Below, in pieces: positions 1-7,483 of a DNA stretch of 64,000 nucleotides. A program made the position numbers and the translations under genes. Below the pieces are notes generated by a model that saw only the letters and a list, made by a program, of their open reading frames with translations, was not told the DNA's origin and ran no database searches. Origin of the DNA: Schaalia turicensis ACS-279-V-Col4 (GTDB lineage: Bacteria > Actinomycetota > Actinomycetes > Actinomycetales > Actinomycetaceae); the NCBI RefSeq assembly GCF_000296505.1, contig NZ_JH815209.1:466047-530046 (forward strand). The letters run 5' to 3'. Positions within the stretch are counted from its first letter, which is position 1. Each line of letters begins with the position of its first letter.

Positions 1-878
1 TCGACTCTTCCGGAGCAATGGCCACCGGCTGGACCCTCGTCAACAACACCTGGTACCACTTCACCCAGAGCGGCGAAATGAAAACCGGCTGGGTCGACAA
101 CGGTGGCACGTGGTACTACCTCACCACCTCCGGAGCAATGGCAACCGGTTGGCGATCAGTGAACGGAACCTGGTATTACTTTGAAGCATCAGGCGCCATG
201 AAAACCGGTTGGCTGGAAAACAACGGCACCTGGTACTACCTAGCCCCTTCAGGAGCAATGGTCACAGGCCAGCAGGACATTGATTCGGCCACCTACTACT
301 TTGCCTCCGACGGAACGTGGTTTACTCCTACGCCGATCATGGGAGCCCCCCACACAAACCGTGCCACAACAATCCAAGCAATGCTGAACGCATACGCCCA
401 ATCGGGTCACTCCTATCCCTCGGGTGCACTCAGCATTGGGGGCGCTCCCACCGCTTTAGACTTCTTCTCGATCCTCTATGACGAGGCAATAGCCGAAGGC
501 ATCAACCCGGAAGTTGTCTTTGCCCAGTCCATGCTAGAAACCGCGTGGCTCTCATTCGGTGGCGACGTCAAGATCCAACAGTTCAACTTCGCAGGACTTG
601 CCGCAACAGGTAACGGAGCACAAGGCAACGGCTTCCCCGACGTGCGCACCGGTCTGCGGGCACAAGTCCAGCACCTACGCGCATACGCTGACCCACATGC
701 AACTGAATCTAGTCTTGCCTACCCCTTGGTAGATCAACGGTTCGCCTACGTTTTAAGGGGAAGCGCGCCCATCGTTGAATACCTCGGCATTCAAGAAAAT
801 CCCCAACACCGCGGGTGGGCGACCGCCAAAAACTACGGGTTCCACATCGTTGCCCTGATGAAGCGGTCTTTCAGCTAA
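1..878 (+). CDS. Choline-binding-repeat cell-wall glucosaminidase, 5' end outside window
   Basis: The reading frame is open from the first bases, so the true start lies upstream. The visible part opens with five tandem repeats of about 20 residues of the GW..NGTWYYL..SGAM.TGW type, the classic choline/glucan-binding repeat. The last 150 or so residues match the endo-beta-N-acetylglucosaminidase (LytB/LytC-like glucosaminidase) fold, with the likely catalytic Glu in the stretch MLETAWLSFGG. Expected role: secreted peptidoglycan hydrolase tethered to a choline-bearing surface glycan and active in daughter-cell separation. A signal peptide should lie upstream of the window. LicD is encoded 1.3 kb downstream and licCA/licB further on, so choline is a better-supported ligand than glucan, but this is inference. 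It converges on the flippase gene that follows, with no clear terminator between them. Confidence 0.85.
   Translation, partial: DSSGAMATGWTLVNNTWYHFTQSGEMKTGWVDNGGTWYYLTTSGAMATGWRSVNGTWYYFEASGAMKTGWLENNGTWYYLAPSGAMVTGQQDIDSATYYFASDGTWFTPTPIMGAPHTNRATTIQAMLNAYAQSGHSYPSGALSIGGAPTALDFFSILYDEAIAEGINPEVVFAQSMLETAWLSFGGDVKIQQFNFAGLAATGNGAQGNGFPDVRTGLRAQVQHLRAYADPHATESSLAYPLVDQRFAYVLRGSAPIVEYLGIQENPQHRGWATAKNYGFHIVALMKRSFS
15..314 (+). repeat. Five 60-bp tandem repeats encoding choline-binding modules
   Basis: Units begin near 15, 75, 135, 195 and 255, each exactly 60 bp (20 codons) with the SGAM..GW / GTWYY core. The first four are well conserved. The fifth is degenerate: the second GW is lost and it reads GQ..DSATYYF. 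The array probably continues upstream of the window, so copy number cannot be given. Confidence 0.85.
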
Positions 879-936
879 AAAGTGAACAGAGTGTACCCCG
901 CGTTGGGATTGAAGTTGTTTCGGCTCTCACATACGA

Positions 937-2181
937 CTACTGTTCGACGGCTTTCTTATCCCTGTTCGCCACCAGTACGAGTCCGAAGATCATGGAGAGC
1001 ACGGTCATCGCTATCCCATAGGCAATCGAAGCACCCATAATCTGATAACGCGGGATCAGAATGGGAACAAGAGCTGCAATCGTCAACGCTGACACGGCGT
1101 ACCCTACAAAGACCAGCTTCTGCTGGCGCATCGTCGTAATCGCGTAATAGAGAATCACACTGGCAGAGTTCATGGCTCCACCAAAGACAAGAACGATCAG
1201 CTCCGTTCGATATGGAGCAATATCTTTACCGAAAACAAGATTGAGAATCGGAACACCAATAAAGTAGGTCACAATCGCAACCGCGACAAATGCGCCCGCT
1301 GTAGCGGTAAGCCCGCGACGCACGATCCCAACAAATCCTGACCAGTTGTGGCGAACCCAATGATGAGCCATCTGTGTCAGAAGTGGTCTAAAGACAACCA
1401 ATGCCAGCAAATTGATTGCTACCGCAGGCATGTAAAGAATTGCGAAAATACCCTGTTCTGTCAGGCCCAAGTAACGGTCAATACCGAAACGTGGAGCATT
1501 CGCAAGATACATGGAAATAAACGATGCAAGAGCAAGCGGTAGACAATCAATGAGGAGAGCAGAAATCTCGCGTTTTGTCCATAGCGGTTTGAAAGCAAAA
1601 AGTCGCACGCTCTGAGGAACAAATAGAACGATCATCGCTACGAGCGACGCAACCAAAGTTGCAATTACTGTTATCCAAAGGTTCTGCGTAATGACAAGCC
1701 CGGCGCTAAATACAGCTGTAGTGACAAAAGTACGCCAGAACCCTGCTGCACCAGCAATATCCAGATGGCCACTACGTTGAAGCTCGCAGTAGTAAACATC
1801 TTCGAACGCATCAAAGACGCGGATCGAGGCAACCAGGATCATGAGCATCACAGCGGAGAGCCCATCGCCACTCACAACCGCGTATCCTGCAATGCCAATA
1901 ATCATTGCACCGACGGTCAAGATTCTAGTTGCATGATAGGTGCCGAAAGTAAACTTCCCCGACGCATCTGTCACATGGTACGTGCGTACTTCAAACATTC
2001 CCAGCGTCTGGAATTGTTGACCGACCGCAATTGCTAACGAATATAAGCCGGCAATCTCAATACCGAGAACACGAGTGACAACGATCAACATGACTACCGT
2101 CGCAGCAGACTGCATCAGAGAATATGCAGTATTCCAAAAGTAGTCACGTTTGAGAGAACTACTGGCACTGGCGTCCGACAT
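937..2181 (-). CDS. Oligosaccharide flippase (Wzx/MATE-like)
   Basis: 414-residue polytopic protein with about 12 predicted hydrophobic segments and no catalytic motif, matching the polysaccharide-export/flippase (MOP) superfamily that moves undecaprenyl-linked glycans across the membrane. The start ATG at 2181 has a good AAGGACG-type ribosome site. It lies 15 bp downstream of the licD stop on the same strand, so the two are very probably one transcript. The pairing suggests it flips a glycan, or glycan precursor, that LicD has modified or will modify. A second, different flippase is at 13371-14726, so the locus may build two polymers. The substrate cannot be predicted from sequence. Confidence 0.8.
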   Translation of the reverse strand: MSDASASSSLKRDYFWNTAYSLMQSAATVVMLIVVTRVLGIEIAGLYSLAIAVGQQFQTLGMFEVRTYHVTDASGKFTFGTYHATRILTVGAMIIGIAGYAVVSGDGLSAVMLMILVASIRVFDAFEDVYYCELQRSGHLDIAGAAGFWRTFVTTAVFSAGLVITQNLWITVIATLVASLVAMIVLFVPQSVRLFAFKPLWTKREISALLIDCLPLALASFISMYLANAPRFGIDRYLGLTEQGIFAILYMPAVAINLLALVVFRPLLTQMAHHWVRHNWSGFVGIVRRGLTATAGAFVAVAIVTYFIGVPILNLVFGKDIAPYRTELIVLVFGGAMNSASVILYYAITTMRQQKLVFVGYAVSALTIAALVPILIPRYQIMGASIAYGIAMTVLSMIFGLVLVANRDKKAVEQ

Positions 2182-2196
2182 GGACTCGTCCTTCTC

Positions 2197-3072
2197 TCAG
2201 GCGAGGCTTTCGTAGGGACCGAAATCGATTTCTACCGGCTTATGGTTACGGCGCTTCTCTTCCGGTGGCATCTGCATGTAGTCGCCGTACGAACGTGTCA
2301 GAACCGCGTCGTACTCGCGCTGGAGTTTGACCGTAATGTCTTCAAACGGAACATCCAGAGCTGGGAAGAGCTCCTCGCGAGTCACTGTCCAGTTCCACGG
2401 ATCACGCATCGAAAAGTCAGCGTAGATCCCTGTATCAACCGATTCGAAACGACGAGCAGCCTTATCCCACTTGTTCTGCAACATTTGTGGGGTTACACGG
2501 AATAAACGCATAGCCCAATGAGCAAGCGAGGTTGCACTGTGGATCGCAAAACGCTTGAAGCCGTGTGTGTCAATCAAGTAGGGAGTCGGGGTTCCCTGTA
2601 CGTAGAGCAGACGACCCCACACCCATGTTCTGCGACTCATTGCTTTAACCGCTGCAGGATCATCGCCCGGAACATTATCGAGAGGGAGTAGATCGATTGC
2701 TAGGCGCATCCGGTACTTCGAGTCCTTGCCAAACTCAGGAATGAAGACAGTTCCATCCAGCCCAAGTTTGGTAAACATGAAGGGATATTCTGGCACCGTA
2801 CGCGTATTGTCGAAACGATAGTCTTTCGACATAATCTTCGGCGCCTCGGCAAGGAAACGCTCGTAATCGGCACGAGTCATAAGCACGTCAACATCATCGT
2901 CCCACGGGATGAACCCCTGATGCCGCACAGCCCCAATAGATGTTCCACCGTAGACCGTGTACTCGACCCCAAGCTCGCGACAGGCTTGATCAAAATCCTT
3001 CAGAATCTTTAGGAGAACTGCCTGAATCTTCGCAAGTTGCTCCGGATCTGAAAATGCATCAGGCGTTGCCAT
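2197..3072 (-). CDS. licD: LicD-family phosphocholine transferase
   Basis: 291 residues. The LicD signature is clear: GGTSIGAVRHQGFIPWDDDVD near residues 42-62, where the Asp cluster binds metal. Known LicD proteins move phosphocholine from CDP-choline onto sugars of teichoic acid or other surface glycans; some relatives transfer other phospho-groups such as ribitol phosphate. The presence of licCA and licB homologues 3.5-6 kb away makes phosphocholine the most likely donor group. Start ATG at 3072 with AAGGAC upstream. First gene of a two-gene operon with the flippase. The 221-bp gap to the divergent acyltransferase gene should hold both promoters. Confidence 0.85.
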   Translation of the reverse strand: MATPDAFSDPEQLAKIQAVLLKILKDFDQACRELGVEYTVYGGTSIGAVRHQGFIPWDDDVDVLMTRADYERFLAEAPKIMSKDYRFDNTRTVPEYPFMFTKLGLDGTVFIPEFGKDSKYRMRLAIDLLPLDNVPGDDPAAVKAMSRRTWVWGRLLYVQGTPTPYLIDTHGFKRFAIHSATSLAHWAMRLFRVTPQMLQNKWDKAARRFESVDTGIYADFSMRDPWNWTVTREELFPALDVPFEDITVKLQREYDAVLTRSYGDYMQMPPEEKRRNHKPVEIDFGPYESLA

Positions 3073-3275
3073 ACGTTGTCCTTAAACTCGAGCATCATTC
3101 CAACTTGATCGTTACCCGATTATCGCACAGGAGAGTATTTCAGCCGAGAAACACATCGTGCTTCAACAATGATCCCAGACTCGTTACGCCACAAGAATTC
3201 ACATGCACATCCACGTTGTTCACCGCTGTCGTAGGTTGCACACGAGAAACAAGAGTCGATCAAGGGGAGCCAGAT

Positions 3276-3293
3276 ATGCGTCCATTACACTAA
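3276..3293 (+). other. Possible 5-codon leader ORF (MRPLH)
   Basis: An AAGGGGAG ribosome-binding site at 3262-3269 is ideally spaced for the ATG at 3276, not for the GTG of the acyltransferase at 3294. This gives a five-codon ORF whose TAA stop (3291-3293) directly abuts the GTG start. It may couple translation of the acyltransferase to the mini-ORF. Alternatively the Shine-Dalgarno simply serves the GTG at a long, 24-nt spacing. Confidence 0.35.
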
Positions 3294-4385
3294 GTGACCA
3301 TGCATCTGCCCCAACCATATACGCGAGATCTTGGCTCTCGCGATAACGCCCTCAACCTCCTGCGATTAGCCCTTGCGTTTCTGGTTGTGTTTTCTCACGC
3401 CCAGATTCTGGCAGGTGTTGGAGATGGTGTTGTCTGGCAGGGACAACACCTGGGTAGCTGGGCAGTCGTTGGTTTCTTTGGTATTTCCGGCTTTCTTATC
3501 ACGGGCGCACGAACTCGAAGTAATGGCGCACACTATTTGATGAATCGCATTACTCGCATCTATCCCGGATTCTTGCTGTCCCTCGTTGCGGTTGCTTTCA
3601 TCTTCGCACCGATTGCCTATTACGTTGAAAAGCACTCGTTCGACGGGTTCTTCGCAACTCCGACTACGCCACTCCACTACATTTACTCGAATATCTTCCT
3701 TTTAATTAATCACTACGATGTCTCGGGCACTCTTGCATCGGTGCCTTATCCGTCGGCTTGGAATGGTTCCCTCTGGAGTTTGTACTACGAGTTCTGGTGT
3801 TACATCATCATCGGTGTCTTCCTGTCATGGGCGTTCACAAAGAACCACGTGTGGCCAACAATCCTGCTATTCCTCGTGTCGGTAGCAATTCACGCGAGAA
3901 TCGGTTGGTTCCTTCCCTACGTTGGAAATAGTGGCGATTTTCAGCTACTCATCTTTATGCTCCCGTACTTCCTTGGGGGCGCGATTATCTTCCAGCTAGG
4001 CGATAAGTTGCCAATGAGATGGGAGTACGCTTTTGTTTCCCTCATCCTTGCGCTTGCGTGTATCTACGGTTCGGACGGTTTCGGTAAGCAAGCAGCATCA
4101 CCATTTATGGCCTACGTGATCCTCTGGCTGGGAGCTGTTCTCCCCTCTCCGAAACTCATTCAGGTTCATGACATCTCGTACGGCGTGTATATTTTCCACT
4201 TCCCCGTCCTTCAGCTTCTTATCCTGTTCGGCGTTCACACGATGGGGTTCTGGTTCCTTTTAATGGTTGCCACGTTCATCACTGTCATCTTGGCGACAGC
4301 GAGCTGGTTGGGTGTTGAACGTGCAACGATGCGTTGGGTTCGCGGAAAATCCCCCTGGGGAGAGCTCTCCTTAGCTGCTCGTTAG
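3294..4385 (+). CDS. Acyltransferase-3 family membrane protein (OafA-like)
   Basis: 363 residues with about ten hydrophobic helices. The N-terminal motif RLALAFLVVFSHA contains the conserved His of the acyltransferase-3 family, followed by GFFGISGFLI and R-x-x-RIYPGF, both typical of this family. These enzymes O-acetylate or otherwise acylate surface polysaccharides, peptidoglycan or lipids, using cytoplasmic acyl-CoA. Placed among glycan genes, modification of the LicD/flippase glycan is the natural reading. GTG at 3294 is the annotated start; ATG at 3300 is possible. A bidirectional hairpin follows the gene. Confidence 0.85.
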   Translation: MTMHLPQPYTRDLGSRDNALNLLRLALAFLVVFSHAQILAGVGDGVVWQGQHLGSWAVVGFFGISGFLITGARTRSNGAHYLMNRITRIYPGFLLSLVAVAFIFAPIAYYVEKHSFDGFFATPTTPLHYIYSNIFLLINHYDVSGTLASVPYPSAWNGSLWSLYYEFWCYIIIGVFLSWAFTKNHVWPTILLFLVSVAIHARIGWFLPYVGNSGDFQLLIFMLPYFLGGAIIFQLGDKLPMRWEYAFVSLILALACIYGSDGFGKQAASPFMAYVILWLGAVLPSPKLIQVHDISYGVYIFHFPVLQLLILFGVHTMGFWFLLMVATFITVILATASWLGVERATMRWVRGKSPWGELSLAAR

Positions 4386-4470
4386 TAAGCCTCAGCAAAC
4401 AAGGCTTTTCGCTACAGAGAACTCACTTCCCTCATTTCCGCCATTGCCTTCCAACGAAGTGATAGCCATT

Positions 4471-4525
4471 CACTGAAAGAGGTTGGTGGGCGCTTTTCAG
4501 AAGCACCCACCAACCTCTTTCAGTG
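4471..4525. terminator. Bidirectional terminator hairpin
   Basis: Arms 4471-4495 and 4501-4525 form a 25-bp stem with a single mismatch and a 5-nt loop. It sits between the convergent acyltransferase (+) and GT2 (-) genes. Confidence 0.85.
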
Positions 4526-4537
4526 TGCTCTGACACA

Positions 4538-5422
4538 CTACGAAATCACATGCTTCAGAAGTTGCGAGACAGCCGCGTTATCCTTCTGCTTCAAGGCTTG
4601 GGGAAGCAAAGTCAGAGCATGTGCTCTCGACGTTGAATGAATACGCGCAGCACGTGCAGCGCGCCTCCAGCCATTCTTCAATACGAGCTTCTCGGCAATC
4701 GCAAAGTAATCGCGTTCTCCTTGGAAACGACGGCCATCAAAAAGTGCAGTCGACGATGCAGATTCAGCGTGACGACGGTATGCAAAACATACATAGGGAT
4801 CGAAGAGCAGAGAGCCTCCAGCCACGATGACATCCATGACAAGCGCAAGATCCTGAATAATCGGGAAACCCGGACGGAACTGCGTTGTTTCAAAAACCTC
4901 ACGCTTGAAGACGAGCGAAGGCCAGTACAACCAATCGGCTCGCAACAGCGATACGGCAAGATCCTCACCGGACAACAGACGAGGCCGCTGCGCATCAGGT
5001 CGCAGTAAGGACTTAACCCGGTCGACAACAGGAGTGACCGCAGAGCTGCTCTCATCAATGATTCGAACTCCCGGCTGGATAATGGATGCAGAGGGAAATT
5101 CAGAGTGAAGCTTCAAGATTCGTTCGACGAAGTCGCGTTCTGGAACATCATCGCATCCAAGCAACATAATGAGCTCCGCCGAGGCAAGTTCAACGCAGTG
5201 CTCATAGTTCTGAGTGATGCCCAGATTGTTTTCATTGCGAATATAAGTCACGCGCTCGTCATCAAGGTGCGAGAAGTACTCGCCCACCTGCGGATCTGGG
5301 TAGCAGTCATCAACAACCGTCAACTTCCATCCGCCCACGCTTTGGTTACGAACGGCCTCTACTGTTTCAAAGAGGTACGACGGTTCGCCCCAAAACGGCA
5401 ACATAATGTCGAGGGTATGCAT
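4538..5422 (-). CDS. Family 2 glycosyltransferase
   Basis: 294 residues of the GT-A fold: N-terminal nucleotide-sugar-binding strand with VVDDCYPDP at about residues 36-44, and a metal-binding LLGCDDVPE motif near residue 92. There is no transmembrane anchor, so it is a cytoplasmic or peripheral enzyme adding a sugar to the lipid-linked glycan. Donor and acceptor are not predictable. Start ATG at 5422. Stands alone, convergent with the acyltransferase and divergent from the epimerase gene at 5611. Confidence 0.85.
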   Translation of the reverse strand: MHTLDIMLPFWGEPSYLFETVEAVRNQSVGGWKLTVVDDCYPDPQVGEYFSHLDDERVTYIRNENNLGITQNYEHCVELASAELIMLLGCDDVPERDFVERILKLHSEFPSASIIQPGVRIIDESSSAVTPVVDRVKSLLRPDAQRPRLLSGEDLAVSLLRADWLYWPSLVFKREVFETTQFRPGFPIIQDLALVMDVIVAGGSLLFDPYVCFAYRRHAESASSTALFDGRRFQGERDYFAIAEKLVLKNGWRRAARAARIHSTSRAHALTLLPQALKQKDNAAVSQLLKHVIS

Positions 5423-5610
5423 AGCTCAATCTCTCAGATTCTTCGGGGGAAGGTAGACAACGGGTCTGGCTTCTACCTTTCAGATAACTCCATCTTAGTT
5501 GCTCGATTATTATCTCGGCAGAACCTACAGGGAACGCCAAGATAGTGCGCGAACCCTCACCTATATTTTTCAGCTCACGGTGTCTGATTTAGCTCGTTTT
5601 ATACGAGGTA

Positions 5611-6477
5611 ATGGCAAAGCCAACTGATACCATCACACCTATGCGAAAGACTGTTCTCGTTACTGGTGCCGGTGGCTATATTGGTCGCCATGTCGTCGAC
5701 GCTCTGCTGAAGCATGACGTCAATGTTTCTGTCGTGGATTTGAAGTTTGACGGAATCGATGAACGCGCTAAACGCCTGAACGTCAATATCTTTTCAGGCG
5801 ACGCTGACATCTACGAGCAGCTAGGCAAGCCCGATGTTGTGCTTCACATGGCCTGGAGGGACGGTTTCAAGCACAATTCTCAGGCGCATGTGGACGATTT
5901 GGCTTCCCACTACCACTTCATCTCACATCTTCTTGAAGGTGGGTTGTCTCAGATTGCAGTGATGGGCTCAATGCATGAGGTCGGATATTGGGAAGGTGCT
6001 ATTGATGCTGACACCCCCTGCCACCCCGCGTCCCTCTATGGAGTAGCAAAGAATGCTCTGCGTGATCTCACCGCTATTCGCGCTTCTCAAACTGGCTCAT
6101 TGATGCAATGGATCCGTGGCTACTACATCGTCGGCGATGACAAATTCGGTAATTCCATTTTCAGCAAGCTTCTTCAGGCTGATGAAGAAGGCAAGACATC
6201 TTTCCCCTTCACCATGGGAAAGAATCTGTACGATTTCATTTCCGTTGATGGTCTAGCGCAACAGATCGCCGCGATCGTGACGCAGGATGAGTACACGGGC
6301 ATCATTAACGCGTGCTCGGGTCAACCGATCTCATTGGCTGACCGCGTTGAGGCATACATCAAGGAAAACAATCTTTCTTTGACACTCGAGTACGGCGCCT
6401 TCCCCGATCGTCCTTATGACTCCCCCGGCGTTTGGGGCGATCCAACGATCATCAACCAGATCATGGCAAAGAACTGA
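5611..6477 (+). CDS. NAD-dependent epimerase/dehydratase (extended SDR)
   Basis: 288 residues. Rossmann motif TGAGGYIG and the catalytic Y-x-x-x-K pair (YGVAK) identify an extended short-chain dehydrogenase acting on a nucleotide sugar (epimerase, dehydratase or reductase). A Ser/Met pair (VMGSMHEVG) stands where the third active-site residue is expected. The exact reaction cannot be assigned. Start: ATG 5611 keeps a GAGG only 2 nt upstream, while ATG 5641, just before the Rossmann motif, lacks a site. A TATACG hexamer just upstream of 5611 would allow a leaderless start. Followed by a strong terminator. Confidence 0.8.
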   Translation: MAKPTDTITPMRKTVLVTGAGGYIGRHVVDALLKHDVNVSVVDLKFDGIDERAKRLNVNIFSGDADIYEQLGKPDVVLHMAWRDGFKHNSQAHVDDLASHYHFISHLLEGGLSQIAVMGSMHEVGYWEGAIDADTPCHPASLYGVAKNALRDLTAIRASQTGSLMQWIRGYYIVGDDKFGNSIFSKLLQADEEGKTSFPFTMGKNLYDFISVDGLAQQIAAIVTQDEYTGIINACSGQPISLADRVEAYIKENNLSLTLEYGAFPDRPYDSPGVWGDPTIINQIMAKN

Positions 6478-6491
6478 CTTCGCGTTCATAT

Positions 6492-6532
6492 AGGTGTGGC
6501 CTCCCTACAGACAGGGAGGCCACACCTTTTTT
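6492..6532. terminator. Rho-independent terminator
   Basis: Perfect 15-bp stem (6492-6506 with 6513-6527), 6-nt loop, followed on the + strand by a run of T. It ends the epimerase gene and probably also the opposing licB transcript. Confidence 0.9.
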
Positions 6533-6542
6533 GACCAGGATC

Positions 6543-7469
6543 CTATGTGAACTGCGAACGCAGTTCCTTCCAGTTCGGCGTAGCAGCCAGAACCGTACCC
6601 ACCAAGATAACCACACAGCACACGATCTGTAGGACGCTGGGAACGGTCCCTTGCAAAAGGAATGCGAAGATCACCGCCCATGCAGAGTAAGAGATGTTCA
6701 GTGCCATCCCTCGCGAGGCGCCGACTGTGTCGATGGCCTTGTAGTAGAAGAGATACGAAGCCGTTCCGGCGATTGCGGCAATCGCGATCACACCAGTTCC
6801 CACCGTCGGGATTGCACGGAGGGTAAACCCGACGACCCCAGCGATCGGAGCAACAACAATGACATACACGAGCGCCGATGTTGTTTCACGAATATGGAGG
6901 GCAGTCTCGTTGTCAACGGCATCGTCACGCATTCCCCACGCGAGAATGACAGCTTCGGAGCCCCAACCAAAAACACAGGCAAGAGCGGCAATGACGCCAA
7001 GGACAGGGTTGCCCTCGGTAACCGTCTGCGTTGACGAATAGCCGATCATCACAATGGCTCCAAGAGCTACGAGCAAAGCAATAATCTGCTTGGGGCTCAT
7101 ACGTTCTTTCAGGAATACGAACGCCAGAACGGTACCCACGGCCGGGTAGAAGGTGGAAATGATGGCCGTAAAGCCCGGCCCGATGTGATTGATCGCAATC
7201 AGGTACCCGGTCATACCGAACGGACCACCCAGCAATGCGCCGAGCATGACGGCTCGACCCGATCGAGTCTTCACCGCAGCTAAAGAGTCACGTAGACGAC
7301 CTCTCAGGCCCATATAAACAAGCAGGACCAGGGCGGCCGTCACATCGTGCAGTAGCGCTGATGAAAGCGATGATTCTGACGCATCGAGGAACGGGACAAA
7401 GACTAGTGCGAGAGCCAGGATCGATGTGTCCAAGCCCCAGAGAGCACCCGAAAAAATACCCCACTTCAT
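6543..7469 (-). CDS. licB: DMT/EamA-family permease, probable choline importer LicB
   Basis: 308 residues, ten predicted transmembrane helices in two EamA halves (inverted repeat). LicB choline permeases of Haemophilus and pneumococcus belong to this drug/metabolite transporter superfamily. Assignment as LicB rests on position: it follows the licCA fusion by 14 bp on the same strand, with a GAGGAG ribosome site 7 nt before ATG 7469. Expected job: uptake of exogenous choline to feed LicA. Another amine or metabolite as substrate is possible because EamA proteins are broad. It is the last gene of the operon. Confidence 0.75.
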   Translation of the reverse strand: MKWGIFSGALWGLDTSILALALVFVPFLDASESSLSSALLHDVTAALVLLVYMGLRGRLRDSLAAVKTRSGRAVMLGALLGGPFGMTGYLIAINHIGPGFTAIISTFYPAVGTVLAFVFLKERMSPKQIIALLVALGAIVMIGYSSTQTVTEGNPVLGVIAALACVFGWGSEAVILAWGMRDDAVDNETALHIRETTSALVYVIVVAPIAGVVGFTLRAIPTVGTGVIAIAAIAGTASYLFYYKAIDTVGASRGMALNISYSAWAVIFAFLLQGTVPSVLQIVCCVVILVGTVLAATPNWKELRSQFT

Positions 7470-7483
7470 TGCGTGTCTCCTCT

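Noticed and set aside
4471-4525. Long inverted repeat, considered as an IS or attachment end
   Set aside because: It is a compact 25-bp hairpin between convergent gene ends, so a bidirectional terminator explains it.
5105-5545. 146-residue open frame opposite the GT2 gene
   Set aside because: Fully antisense to a gene with complete GT-A motifs and has no ribosome site.
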